From assembly GCA_024180945.1 (NCBI GenBank), contig JAKSGN010000037.1, positions 1,927,501 to 1,991,500 on the forward strand: 64,000 nucleotides of DNA, read 5' to 3'. The stretch is from Macrophomina tecta (taxonomy: Eukaryota > Ascomycota > Dothideomycetes > Botryosphaeriales > Botryosphaeriaceae). A program made the translations under genes and the position numbers. This document shows positions 13,021 through 26,200 of this stretch, in pieces. The notes under the pieces were generated by a model, which searched no databases, had not been told where the DNA came from, and saw only the letters and a list, made by a program, of their open reading frames with translations. The number at the start of each line of letters is the position of its first letter. The first letter of the stretch is position 1.

Positions 13021-13118
13021 CAAGAACAAGAACAAGAACAAAAACAAAAACAAAAACAAAAACAAAAACAAAAACAAGAACAAGAACAAAAACAAAAAAC
13101 AAAAAACAAAAAAACAAA
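13021..13118. repeat. Simple repeat (CAAAAA/CAAGAA)n
   Basis: About 16 consecutive units of CAAGAA or CAAAAA, ending with lengthened A runs. It produces spurious Lys/Asn-rich and Phe/Leu-rich frames on both strands. It lies about 95 bp beyond the stop codon of the solute-binding-like gene, so it is in or just past its 3' untranslated region. Confidence 0.9.
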
Positions 13119-13213
13119 CGCGACAATCCTGTGGATCGATCAACAACCATCCAACCTTCCAATGGTTTGGCCTGGAATGTAGTTGGCAACGTCGAAAATA
13201 ACCGCCTCACCTC

Positions 13214-14510
13214 TTACAAGTCATCAATGAGGGGGCTCTTGCCCTGCGGAGTGCCGAGCCTATCCTCGAAAAAGAACCTCAGCCTCTCAACAGCCGCACG
13301 GTCGCCCATAAACTTAGCAAACTCGGTCGGATCGGCACCGCTGGTGTTAAGCGCCGACTGGAAGCCGGCAGGAGCGGCGACATCCTTCCTAACGCTCCAG
13401 CTGCCTAGGCCGCTCTGGTATTCCTGCGTAAGGAGGTAAGAGTGGAGCAGCTTGGCGCTCTCTGGGTGCGGGGCGTTCTTCAGGATGGCGCCGGTCTGAG
13501 GCCAGATAACGAAGCGGCCCTCGGAGGGATACGAGTTATTAAGGGGAGCGGATGCCCGGAAGCCAACAGAGCTAGTAAAGGTAGCGACGTAGGTGCCGTT
13601 CGAATTACTAATAAGAGTAGTGGGAGTAGCGGTACCGCGTACCCATCTTGGGTTCTGAGCGATAAGCTTGTCGAACCATTCTATGCCGTATTGCTTAAGG
13701 ATAAGATCGAAAGCGTACAGAACGGCATCCTAGAGCGGAGATATTAGTACGCCGTTAGGCCGTATTCTCCCTAGCATCGTTGCCGCGTTGGGGAAGGGAA
13801 GGGGGAGGGGGGGGAGATAGGATTACTCACGTCGTCGTTGGGGTAGGTTAGAACAAGCTTGTTCTTAAACTCGGGGCGAAGAAAGTCCTCGTACTCCTTA
13901 GGACCGTTCTTAACGTAGTTACCGTTCCAGATGTTAGACCAGCCGTCGATAAATAGGCCGGTATAATAGCCGTCGTTATCCTTATAAGGATCTTCAATCT
14001 GCTCCCAGCCCAGCGGCTTATACGGTAGTAGGGCTCCCTCAGACTTCCAGCGCGGATAGTCATTTAAGGTCTGTAGGATAATACTATCAACGTAGACATT
14101 ATCGGTGGCTAGTTGCGTGTCAAGCTATATTCCGTAAGCAGTGTATATAATTAAAAACCTAGAAGGCGCTAGTACTAACGTTCACATCATGGTACTTAGA
14201 GAGATCCACGGTAATATTTAGCGTCATGCCGGGAAACTTAGCCTCGAAGGCCTTCTTAAGGGAGTCCTGCTGGTTCTTCTCGTCACTGGTTTATGTTAGC
14301 CGGATCCGTGTATGCAGGCTGCTATTTCTCCTGAGCTCACCCGCCGTGCCATACAGTGAGAGTACCGCCCTCCTTCAGAGCAGCCTGGTAGATCTCATCC
14401 AGGGTACGGTTTTCCACCTCAACGTAGCTGTTGAAACCCAGCTGGGGGTCGAAAGCGGAGCACAAGGCAGCTCCGGCTAGCATGCAGAAGATCAAGGTTG
14501 CGGAAACCAT
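13214..14510 (-). CDS. Secreted solute-binding-like protein (ABC-type iron/SBP fold), 4 exons, intact
   Basis: Exons on the minus strand: 14341-14510, 14180-14285, 13831-14124, 13214-13729; introns 14286-14340, 14125-14179 and 13730-13830 have GT...AG ends and leave one uninterrupted 361-codon frame. The product starts with a signal peptide (MVSATLIFCMLAGAALCSA) and continues LTVWHGG at residues 50-56, then a long mature domain with NVYVDSIILQTLNDYPRW, YYTGLFIDGWSNIWNGNY and ending SPLIDDL. The length, secretion signal and motif order resemble type 2 periplasmic-binding proteins (bacterial extracellular solute-binding family, often annotated Fe3+ ABC-transport binding protein), of which filamentous fungi have secreted versions. 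The ligand is not deducible. No transporter partner is nearby. It sits alone between RIP blocks, unmutated. The middle donor could be GTGAAC two codons earlier; GTTAGT fits better. Confidence 0.85.
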
Positions 14511-14566
14511 ATTGCAGATACGGTTAAAAGGTTGATACAGGATTAAGTCGAGCGATTTGCGGCTCG

Positions 14567-14579
14567 ATAAATATATACT
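14567..14579 (-). promoter_or_regulatory. TATA-like box of the solute-binding-like gene
   Basis: Minus-strand AGTATATATTTAT lies about 57-69 bp upstream of the ATG at 14510. It is the only clear TATA-like element in the GC-normal 5' flank of this gene. Position is compatible with a short fungal 5' leader; this is inference. Confidence 0.4.
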
Positions 14580-14592
14580 TCTTCATGCCCCT

Positions 14593-15063
14593 CTATGGCT
14601 GCCAACCACCTCGGATTTCTAAGCTCTGTCTCGCCCAACGGCCTAGGGCAGCAGGCGATCTTAGTGCCATCATTCTGGTCGCGGAAACAGACCGCAGGCA
14701 TATGTTTGGAATAGGTTGAGGCTCGGACATGTGCATCCATGACAAACACGAGCTCGCGCCCTCGAACTGGGCCGGAGCGCCGTCCAGGAGGGCCATCCGG
14801 ATGCTCTGGAAGACGGACCGACCAGGAGGTGAGAGGCGGCTAGTGCGTGTGTCGGGGCGCAGCAAAGAAGTCTTGGTCCTGGCGACATCGCCTGCGCGAT
14901 CCAGCATAGCTCCCTCGGTCAGACGTTCAATGAGGGGGTCATACGAGCGTGTCGACCGGTCCTGCGAATTTTCTTTTCGTCTGCCACATTGCGCTGCCCG
15001 CCGTATGTAGAATAGCCAGCCGCGGATTTTGCCAACGCCTCTGACCGCCTTCAAACACTTCAC
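14593..15063 (-). CDS. Hypothetical ORF, 156 codons, doubtful
   Basis: An open minus-strand frame starting MKCLKAVRGVGKIRGW. It is Arg/Ser/Ala-rich, with no domain, signal peptide or membrane segment that I recognise. The opposite strand is also largely open here (14729-15010), so the openness may only reflect GC content. It lies upstream of, and in the same direction as, the solute-binding-like gene, and overlaps the region expected to hold that gene's promoter, which argues against it. Confidence 0.2.
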   Translation of the reverse strand: MKCLKAVRGVGKIRGWLFYIRRAAQCGRRKENSQDRSTRSYDPLIERLTEGAMLDRAGDVARTKTSLLRPDTRTSRLSPPGRSVFQSIRMALLDGAPAQFEGASSCLSWMHMSEPQPIPNICLRSVSATRMMALRSPAALGRWARQSLEIRGGWQP

Positions 15064-16300
15064 TCACCACCATATCCCAGCACTGTTTGGCGGGAGGACT
15101 TCCATGGGAGCCGAGCGACGTCCATGAGGCTAGTGCTGCAAGAGGCAAATCCCGCAAAGGCCTAGAAAAGCTACAGAGTAAGCCTGCCCAGGAAGCCCTT
15201 AGAGTCATAGGCGGATGCGGTGAAATTCCGCTCAGTAGGTGAGCGGCTGGATTACTAACTCGGCCGCCAACATGAGTCGTAAGGCCGACCTCCAGGATTG
15301 TCTATAAGTGAAGAATAGACCAATCACCGGGCAGGAAACGTTATGGCATAATCCGAGGCCTGAGTCGGGCAAGCCAGGAACACCTGTGGGAGAGGCACGA
15401 CGAGGCCCGAGATTACGAAGAAGGATACGGCGTACGGGCACCTGGGGTAGCATTTGGAATGCAAACCCCCAAGGGCTGGTGCTCCAAGTGCAGCGAGACC
15501 CACCAATTTCCCAGCGCATCAAAGGCAGGGATAAAGCAGGGCTTTCTGGTGGTTGCGTCAATCTTGCTCAGCCAAAAATGCGCATGATCGCAGGCGATCG
15601 CGGGCGACAGCGGGTGCCGCGCGATAGCTGTTTCGAAGGCGTCGCACGAAGGGCGTGTTTCGAAATGGTACAGTACTATGCGAAAAACACCTGAATTGTT
15701 TATTGTCTTCCTGTCACGGTATTACCTACGTGCAGCCGATACTCTCGCGACTGTCAGGGAGGTGGACGGAATTCTCTGCTTTCTTTCAACCACTGCGTTA
15801 AACAATTGGGGATGCCCAGATCACACGTGGGCCTGTAGGCATAGGAAAGCTGAGGCCCGAGCACCAAACAAGGCCCCTGCAGGCCATCTCCGCACCCCTA
15901 TGTAAGTGGCGCGGCCGGGCACGGTCGGGCGAACCTCCTCCCGCCCATCTCTCAATCACTTGCTTAGCAATCTCGGCCCATAGAACGGCGACAAATGTAA
16001 GCGAGTTCACGGCCAGGCAGCTTCTGCGTCGGTGGCAGAATTCTAAGAGAGCGCAGTCGGCGTGGAACGGGGAAACTCGCTTCGGTTCCATTTTTCATCC
16101 TCTTGTCCCCCAGTCATGCAATGATCAGCAGGTGCCGCTTTTACCGAAAGCCAAGAGCACATAAGCCTCCTTCAGCGCGACTTGTCAGCTGCTAAGAAAT
16201 ACCCCACTCTGACGCTCGTTCATGCTACTTCACAGCGGACTAAGCGGGAGCTTAATCGCATCTACCCGCAGAACTTAGTAGACTATAGAAAAAAGTATCT
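15064..16300. other. GC-normal flank, possible coding relics only
   Basis: Minus-strand frame 15397-15730 is open for about 111 codons without an early Met and reads somewhat protein-like (Trp-rich HFWLSKID... and GNWWVSLHLEH), while the plus strand carries a 128-codon frame at 15308-15694. Neither has a recognisable domain. The RIP-mutated block starts at about 16270-16300, where the composition changes abruptly. Confidence 0.3.
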
Positions 16301-17859
16301 CTGCAAGCCTGTCAGCGAACCCTTAGAATACTAAGAAGATGGTCGAAAGAAAGGGGGAAAAAAAGGAAAAAAAGAAGCAAAGTAGGCGCTTACTATATTT
16401 AAACTTAGGCTAGAGATTATAACGGTCCTCTAAACTATTTTTCTAGGCCCAACCTTGTAAAAACATCTATAACACTTACATCTAGATAAATATTTTAATC
16501 TTTCCCTATATTTCCATACTTAATATACTATCTAATTATCTAATAATGTTCCTCGAGCCTGCCCTTACTCTAATAGAATAGATAAAGATAATTCTAAGAT
16601 TAAAGTGCTAAATTCATCCCCCTTATAATACTTTTAATAAAAAGTCTAATTTATATTTATACTCTCTATAATCTTTTATCTTTTATTTATATTATAGTTT
16701 TTTATATAATATCTCTACTTTTAAAATTCTTTTACTACTGGTATTACTTTTTTAATACTACTAATATATTATAAACTAAGATTAAATAGAGGTACTTATA
16801 TTTTAATAAGATTATTATTAACTAATATAGTTAAGCTATTATAGTGCAGCGACTATATTAGGTTTTAGTTATTACTATAAAGCTATTCGGCTAATCTTCT
16901 ACTAACTATAAATAGTTAGTTAGTTAATAAAAGATATAGTAATAACTAGTCTAGTAGCTAGTTTATTCTAATAACTCTATATATAGAGGCGTGTTTATAA
17001 TAACTAATAATTTTATATTTTTAAGATAGATAACTTTAAATTAATATATTAGTAAATATTAAAGTATTTCTTTATATAGTTATAAGTAGAGAGATCTTAT
17101 ATATAAAATAATTAAATAAATTTAATATTCTTTAATTTATTTTCTAAAACTAGTATTCTTTACTATAGCTAATAGAAGAAGTAGACTAGTAATTATCTAA
17201 AAGATTTATTTATTTATAAAAATTTATTATTATTAAAAAAGTCTTATCCCTCTCTTTATTATATAAATACTTAGAAAATATAATATAATTCTAAGCCTTA
17301 GCTAGATAGAAATATATAAAGTAATATTAAATATAGCTACTTAGATCTTATACTTTAGAATAAATTATTATATATATTTTTAGAAGCTATCTACTATATT
17401 AAATTAAAAGCTCTAGAGTCTACTAGTTCTAGAAATACTAGAGAAGGTTTTTATATATCTAAATTCTAAAAATATTTATAAAAAAGAATTATTAAGCTTA
17501 GAACTAAAGAAATACTTTAAAAATTATAAATAAAGAGCTCTCTCTAATAAAAAATACTATAATATTTATATAAAAGATATCTTCTAAGATAAATATTTTA
17601 TATTATTAACTTTTAAAAGCTAAGGTATTTTTTTATATTTAAAAAAAAATCTAGATCTTCTAGATTATTCTTAGCCTAAAAAATATATAGAACTAAATTA
17701 TTTTTAAAAAGCTTTTCTAAAAGATTTTTAACTTCTAAAATAAAATAATTTTTCTCTTCTAAATTAGCTATAAAATAGAGTAAAAAAATTCTTCAAAAAA
17801 GTTTTAAATAAATTTACTACTTTTTTTAAATTTTTTTATAAGATTAAGCTAGAAGAATA
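16300..17859. other. Heavily RIP-mutated AT-rich DNA, source elements mostly unresolved
   Basis: All frames are closed. The piece 16745-16840, read in reverse, matches 8360-8450 in the tail beside the family A LTR (around GTACCTCTATTTAATC versus ATACCTCTATTTAATC), so at least part derives from the same repeat. CG dinucleotides are also nearly gone, unlike in 1-8900. Confidence 0.5.
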
Positions 17860-20800
17860 TAATAATAGTCTTCTTTACTAGGCTTTAAAGTTATCTAGTA
17901 GAGTTAGATAGTAGTAAGGTTTATTTTAAAAAATAAGAAATAAATAAAGAATTAGAATAATAAATAGTAGTTATATAATAAATTAATATATAATATATAT
18001 TAGACTTATTATCTCTAATAAGTCTATATTTAAATCTTAAATTAACTATAAAGATTAAAGTACTATCTAATAAGTATACTTATATATTATAGAAAAATTA
18101 TAATAATCTAGATTAGTTTAGCTAGATTAAAGTAGCTAAATTAATAGTATTAAATTAAATACCTTAGATTATTATAATCTAAGTAGATTCTATATAACTT
18201 AAATACTAAGATCTATTTTCTAAAATCTAACTTCTACTTTAATAAGTAAATAATATATTTATTATTTTTTTTATTTATCTTTTATATCTAAAGTTAGTTT
18301 TTTAAATATATACTCTTTTTCTATAAATATCTTTTTTTATAGAAACTTAGTTCTACTATTTTTTTAGATAGTTATTATACTATATAAGTATTATTTTTAT
18401 ATAGGCTTTTATTATTATTTATAATAGTAGCTTTTTCTACTAGGCTTTAGAATTACCTAGTAGGGTTAGATAGCTATAGGTTTATCTTAAAGAATAAAAG
18501 AAGAAGTAAAGAATTAAAATAATAGTAGAAATTATATAATATATTAGTATATAGTATATATTAGGCTTATTACCTCTAATATAGTTATATTAAAACTTTA
18601 AGTTAACTATAAAGGTTAAAGTACTATCTAATAAGTATATTTATATACTATAGAAAAGCTATAATAATCTAGATTAATATAGCTAGATTAAAGTAGCTAG
18701 ATTAATAGTATTAAATTAATACTCTTAAATTAAGTTAATTGTAGTAGATTTTTATAGAGTTTATATAACTTAGGTACTAATATCTACTTTCTAGAATTTA
18801 ACTTTTAACTTTCTTCTATAAATAATAGTAATATTTATTTTATTTACTATTATATAATATATTTCTTTACTAGTTTTTTAGATTCTACCCGCAACTCTTA
18901 CTAAAAGAGTATTATACTACCAGATAATAGTCTTTTATAATTATAGCTTTTCTTTTTATATAAAAATTATTTTTTTAAAAGAGATATTTCTTTATAGAAT
19001 TTTATTATACTATTTACTTTTAAACTAAGCTTTTTAAGTATTATTTTTCTATAGTAGATATTTTTCTATAGAATCTTTTTTTATAAGAATTTCTATCTCT
19101 TAAAGAATATTTATTTATATAAAATTATTATCTATAAAATTTATAATACTATTTCCTCTCTTAAGGATTTTTAGTTTAAAGATTTATTTATTTATTTATA
19201 TTTTAGACTTTTTTTACTTTTTTATTTTTTTTCCCGCTATAAGCCTTCTACTATACCTTTAAAATAAAAGCGCGATTTATAAAAAACTAAGTATAAGTCT
19301 TTAAATATAAAGATTAATTTACTAAGTATTATAATATTTATTCTTTATTTATAATATTTACTTCTAAATACTTAGTAAAAGGCTAAAAAGCCTAAGATAG
19401 TATATTATATAGCCTTAGATTTTTCTTATTATAGTAAATATTATTATACTAGGTATACTAGTTATAATACTAGTAGTTTTAAAAAATTTTAACTATTAGT
19501 TTTTTTTTAGTTATTTTATATACTTACTAATTTTTTTCTTAGTTAAGTATCTTTAGCGTATTTTAGATAAAATATATTCTAAATATATAGTCTTTAAAAA
19601 TTATTTTTAAAAAGTATCTTTTAGTCTTTCTTATACTAAAAAATAGTAGAAGTTACTTAAGTATTATACTATTTTAATACTATAGTATAAGTTAGATATA
19701 ATTAATATATTTAAAAAATTAAAAGTACTAAAGGCTAAAAATATCTCTAATTCTAAAAATACTAAGAAAGAGTAATTATTAAAGTATTTATATAGTAATA
19801 TCTTAGCTAATAATACTATAGAGTTATTTTAGTCTATTAAATCTTTTAGTATTAGCTTAGGTTCTATACCTTCTAAGGAGTTTAGTTTAGTTAACTAGGT
19901 ATAATTATTTCTATTTTTTAAGTTTAATTTTAGATTCTTTATATATAATAAATCGGTAGTATTAGTCGATCTAGGTTTTAATAATAGAACTTATTAAGAA
20001 GTTCTTAATAGTTATAGAGTTCTAATAGTTTTTAGATAGTATTCTACTTTTTTATTTATTTAAGAAGATATCTAAATTAATTATTAATATAATTACTATC
20101 TAGGATTTATTCTATATTCTAGTCTATCTTTTTATTAGTATTTAGATTTTCTAATAGTATTTTCTTTATTTAATATAATAGTATTACATCTTCTGGTATT
20201 AGTTTAAGTAGTAATATATAAAATATAGAATATATCTATATAGTATTAGATAATTTAAGGCGAAAATTAATCTTTCTAATCTATTTTTTAATTTTAAATA
20301 GTCTAATTTTCTTAAAGCCTAATTTATTATTTAGTTATTTTATCTTAATATTTTTTTTTAAAAAGATAAACTTTATTTTCTTCTTTTAGCTTTAGTATCT
20401 TCTAGTACTATCTATTATAGTATTTATTTATTTATAGGGTTATAAATTTAAGGTCTAGATATAATTATTTATAGACTATCTTTAGCTAGTCTACTTTAAG
20501 AATTTCTTTTTAGGCTAGAAATTTACTTAGTATAGGCTCTTTATAAGCTATAGACTTATAACTATAGTTAGTATAAAATAGAAATTCTTATATAGCTAAT
20601 ACTTTTAAACTATTATATATAAATTATATAAGCGGTAGTAGCTCGATTTAATTATCTTATATATAATTAAGATAGTACTATAAATACTATTCTAGTATTT
20701 AATTTATTTAATTTATTTATTTATTTATTTAGAAATATACTATAGTTAAGAGCTTATACTTAGCCCTAAGCTAATAAATAAGAATCTACTAGAATTAAAA

Positions 20801-22848
20801 TATAAATAGTTAATTTTTATTTAATATAAGCTCTTTTAGTAATCTATAGTTATTAAGAATTATTCTAAGAAATATATAGGCGAGTTCTTTTATATTTACT
20901 AATTTAAGATATAGTAGATAATATATATACTTTATTATTTTATTAATAATAATTAGAATTAAGTTATACTTAATTTTAGTAAGTAGTTTTTCTAACTTAA
21001 ATAGATTTATAATAAAGTCTAGTAAGATAAATTACTAAGGATACTTTAGTACTAGTAGCGGCTAAAGTAATTTATAAAATATATATCTTATAGTCTTACT
21101 TCTAATATAAAGATTATATTATAAGACTATCTATTAAATAGATTTTTTTAGTTTTAAAAAATAGTAGCTTTTTATAATTTACTCTATTATCTTATTTATT
21201 TTTTAATAACTATATATTAGGGCTTTATATATATCTTTTATAAGTTCTTTTTATAGTTTAACTAGTATATAGACTAATTCTAAAAATAAAATTATACTAT
21301 TTATATTTTAAGTTACTTAGAAGTTATCTTTAAATTCTTTAATTTCTTAAGCTATTATATTATTTATATAGGCTTCTTAAATTTTTTACTTCTATTTATT
21401 ACCTTTGAGGTATATTACAGGAATAAATAGTTTATTTAGAGTAAATAAGTTATTTAGTCTTTTTTAAACTATATTTATTCTAGGCTATAAATAGCTATAA
21501 TTTAGTAATTACTACTAGTAGGTATAAAAGACTTATTCTTCTATATATTAAGTATTATAAATTATAGACCTAGCTTTTTTTTAATATAGTTAGCTTATCT
21601 ACTTAGTATATTTATATAAGTATTTTTAAATTTCTTTTTATAGATAATCTTTATATTATAAAATACTAGTTTTTTAGTCTACTAAATTTATTAATAGTTT
21701 AATTCTTTAGTAGTAGTAAAGTATAAAAGGTTCTTATAGTTATAGTAGACTATAATCTAGTACTTAGTACTTTTAAAGTAGTATCTTTATTTTTTAAAGG
21801 CTATAACTATAGCTAAGAGATTTTTATTATAGATATTATAGTTCTTTTTAGTAGTTATTATTTTTCTTAAGTAGTAGAAAATAAGATATAGTTTATTCTC
21901 TTTATTTAGCTAACTAAGTATAGTTTTTATAGTATAGTCTAAAGTATTAATTTCTACTATAATTAGTAAATCTAGATTATAGAGTCCTAGAACTAGTACT
22001 TCTATAAATATTTACTTTAATAAGTTAAGCGCTTATTATTATCTTTTTTTTTATATAAATCTATATTTTTTTTTAGTAATATTAGTTAGAGGTACTACTA
22101 TTTTAGTATAATTTATAATAAACTTCTAATAAAAGTTAGTAAATCTAAGAAAAAATTATACTTTTTTAATAATTTATAGTATTAGCTAGTTTTTAATTAT
22201 ATCTACTTTCTTATTATCTATACTAATATATCTAGGAATAATAATAAACCCTAGATATTCTATTTTTTATATATACTACTCACTTTCTTCTATAACTATT
22301 TAAAGGTTTTATTTATCTAAGATCTTTAAAATTTTTTTTATATACTTAGTATATTTCTCGAGCGTTTTTAAGTACATTAGAATATTATCTAAGTAAGCTA
22401 AGGCGAATATATCTAAATATAAATATAAAATATTATTAACTAAGCTTTAAAAGATAACTAATATATTAGTAAATATAAAAAATATTACTATATACTTATA
22501 ATATCTAAATTATATTTAGAATACTATTTTTTATTTTTTATCTTTTTTAATATAGACTAGATAGTAGACCTCTTAAAGGTCTAGCTTAATAAAGAACTTA
22601 GTATTATAAAGCTTATCTTATAATTTATTAAATAAAATAATAGATATTAGTTTTTAATTATAATACTATTTAGTTATTAATAGTTAATATAGAGGTAGAG
22701 CTTACTATTCTTCTTAGAAATAAATAAAATAGAATAATTTACTAATAACTATAAAAATTATATATATTTTTATTTTAAGTTCTTATTAATATATTTCTAT
22801 AATACTTTAGCCTTTATTTTTATTAAGAAATAGATAGGTTTAAATACT
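17860..22848 (-). mobile_element. Family B-type Gypsy element, truncated, two nested LTR ends
   Basis: Two family B LTR ends in the same orientation begin near 17860 and at 18420 (cores CTTTACTAGGCTTTAAAG and TTCTACTAGGCTTTAGAATT); the first is interrupted where the second starts. Beyond them, minus-strand pol sequence runs up to 22848. At 22378-22410 the RT box reads AYLDNIL, where YLDDIL is expected, with the second Asp changed to Asn. The 5' half (gag, protease) is missing because the family C element starting at 22849 interrupts it. Very strong RIP: almost no CA, TG or CG remain. Confidence 0.65.
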
Positions 22849-23232
22849 TATTATAATACTAGCTAGAGAAAATAAAGAAAAAATAGCTCTACTTTTTAAA
22901 AAAGATTCTAACCTCTTAAAGTAGAAAATCTTTAGTCTAGATTATATTCTAAAGAATAGAAGATAGATCTATTACCTAGTATACTAACTATAAATTACTT
23001 AACTTACTAGATTATAATAAGCTAGCTAGTAATCTACTATAATCTAACTAAATACTCTATATATATAGGCTATACTTATTTATAGTAGATAGAACTCTTA
23101 TAGTTAACTTATTCATTAATTCTTACTTTTTTATTATATATAACTCTTTTTTATCTATCGCTACGGCCCTTCGAAAGCCTATACTATTTAATAATATACC
23201 TAATCTTTTCTAGAAAGAGTAATAGTATAATA
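22849..23232 (+). repeat. Family C LTR (384 bp), RIP-mutated
   Basis: The end TTTCTAGAAAGAGTAATAGTATAATA aligns with the solo LTR end (CCAGAAAGAGTAACGGCGTAATA) at 41694-41716, and the start TATTATAAT matches TGTTACGAC after RIP. The middle still shows CTACGGCCCTTCGAAAGCC, corresponding to the CCACGGCCCCCCGAAAGCC of the solo LTR. Confidence 0.7.
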
Positions 23233-26200
23233 CTTTAACTATTACTTTATAGATACTAAAGATAATTACCTAGTAAAAAATACTAATTATAAATAATAAA
23301 AATTTTCTACTCTAGTATAATTTCTAAGGAGAAGATATATTTATAACTAAAAAATAACTTCTACTCTAATCTTAACCTTAAAATTCTATATAGGCTTTAT
23401 ATAAACTTATTTAGAATCTTTAAGCTACTATATAGTACCTTAAACTTAGCTAATAAAAGTAATCTAAATAAATAGCTTATCTAATCTAAAACTTAACTCC
23501 TACAACTACTTATCTAATATAGACCCTAATAACTAACTAAAAAGTTATATAAAAACCTACCTTAAACTCTAAATCTATAAATCTAGTTATACTTCTAGCC
23601 TTTAAACTAAAAATTAAGGCCCTAGATATATTTAATAAAACTAGAAAATAACTAGACGAATTTCTATAATAAATTTAAATATACTTTTATATATATTAAA
23701 TCTCTTTTTAAAATAATACTTAGAAAGTACTATTTACTAGCTTTTATCTAAGAAGTAATACTACTAAATAGTTTAAACTATACTAGATTAACTAGAATAG
23801 CACTAAGCTATATAAAAAAACTAAAGAAATTATTAATAGTTTTAAAAAATTTACTAAGGCACTATATACTATATTTAATAATAAAAATTACTACTAAGAT
23901 ACTACCTATTAAATCTACTATTTAAAATAAACTAAATTAGCTATTAACTATACTATTTAGTTCTAACTATATATATTATACCTTAAATAGAATAATAAGG
24001 TCTTACGTATACTCTACTATAAGAGACTTAAGAATTATATTAAAAATAAATTTACTTATACTAAGCTAGTTACTATATACTAAAAAATAGTATATACTAT
24101 AATCTAGATTAACTTATATATATATAATTACTTCTAAAAGATGAAAAGATTCTTTAGAAATATTACTAATACTATCTAATTCTATAATAGTCTACTATTA
24201 GAAAACCCTATAGACCTAGATACTAATTAATAAAGAACCCCCCAGCTAAGGCTAAAAAAAGAATAATACTAATATAAAAAAGATCTTTACTTCTACTATA
24301 AGAAGTATAGATATATTAGTAAAAACTATTTAGATAAGTAAACTAGTAACTAGTAAACTAATAATAAAAGAACTACTTTAGCTACTAAAGAATAATCTAA
24401 AACTTCTAATTATAATACTCTCTACTAGTCTATCTATAGTATTAAAGCCTACCTAACTTACTAAAAAGCTAAGAATATTAGTAGATACTATCTAAAAAAC
24501 TAGAAATACCTACTAAACTAGAATTATAGTAGGCAAGCCTTCTACTCTATAAAACTATAGTAGTATTAATTAGAAATACTATAAAATACCTATTAGAGAA
24601 TAAAAAAGATTCTATAAAATATAAAAACTACTAGATTATTATAATAAAAATTAATAGATACTAAGTACTTATTCTTATTAACTTAGTATTATAAGAAAAC
24701 TATATCTTAAACTAATTTATAAAAAAAACTAACCTAAAGCCCTAAAAAAGAACTAATTCTATTAGCTAAAAATAACTAATAGATTACCTAGCTTTTTTAA
24801 AGATAGAAAGATAATTATTAAAATTCTAAAACTAATTCTTAAATATAAAGACTATAGAGAACGTATCTATCTAGATATTACTAAAATCTTTAAGTATAAA
24901 TATTATTCTTAGTATCCCTTAGTAAAAGAAATAAAAAGTATAATATAACTAAAATAATAAAGAAATTATTCTTAAGTCTAGAAAATAAAATTAAAAAAAA
25001 AACTAAAATAGAAACTATATACTATAGCTAAATCTATTATCTATATAAGTCTAATCTTAAAAGCTATACTAGAAAGAATATAAAAAAAAGTAAATAATTA
25101 AAATAATATAGTACTATTTTACTACTATAAATAAAGAATGAACCTAATAAACTAGTACTATTAAATAAAAAAACTAGACTATCTAATATCTATAAAAAGA
25201 AATAATTCTACTAGAATATATAAATAGTATCTTAATAATATTTTTAAAAAATACTACTAGTTTAAAGAGATTTTTAGAGAAAAGATTAAAGATATACTAC
25301 TAAAATACTAACTATAGAACTATAAGATTAATCTAAAACTAAATACTAAACCTTAATTTAGGCTATTATACCTAATATTAGAAAAAGAATTATAAGTAAT
25401 AAAAAAATACCTAGATCTATTACTAAAGAAAAAATATATCTAACTCTTTTAGTTTTTAATAAAATTATCTATTCTCTTTATACTAAAACTAGAAGATAAG
25501 TTATACCTCTATATAAATTATAGATCTTAAAATAATATTACTATTAAGAACCGCTACCCTCTATTCTATATTAATAAACTAAGAAATTATCTCTTAAAAG
25601 TATAATTTTTTACTAAACTAGATCTATAAAATAAATACTATCTTATCTAAATTAAAAAAAAATATAAATAAAAAACTATATTTTAAACCTAATATAGCTT
25701 ATATAAATATTTAGTAATACTCTTTAGACTTACTAATATTTCTACTATATTCTAAGTCCTCATTAACTACGTTCTATAAAAATATCTAAATAGATTCTAT
25801 ATAGCTTACTATAATAATATTTTAATTTACTCGAAAACCCTAGAAGAATATAAGAAATATATATCTAAGATTTTCTAAAAACTACTTAAATATAGCCTCT
25901 TAGTTAAACTAAAAAAATATATCTTCTATATCTAAAAGATTAAATTTCTAGGCTTTATTATCGAACTAAAAAAAATAGTTATAGATCTAAAAAAAATAAA
26001 AGATATTCTAAAATAGTCTAAACTAAAAAATATTAAAGAAATATAAGTCTTTCTAGAATTTACTAACTTTTACTAGTAGTTTATTAAATAATACTCTTAT
26101 ATAGTTAAACTACTAATTTAACTTATCTAAAAAGATACCTTATTTACTTAAAAAAAACTATAATAGAAAGTATTTAATTAACTTAAAAGAATCTTTATAA

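Noticed and set aside
12953..13210. Overlapping open frames of 60-82 codons on both strands (Lys/Asn- or Phe/Leu-rich)
   Set aside because: They are translations of the CAAAAA/CAAGAA simple repeat.
15308..15694. 128-codon plus-strand frame
   Set aside because: The opposite strand is open over the same stretch and reads at least as well; no domain on either, so no gene is called.
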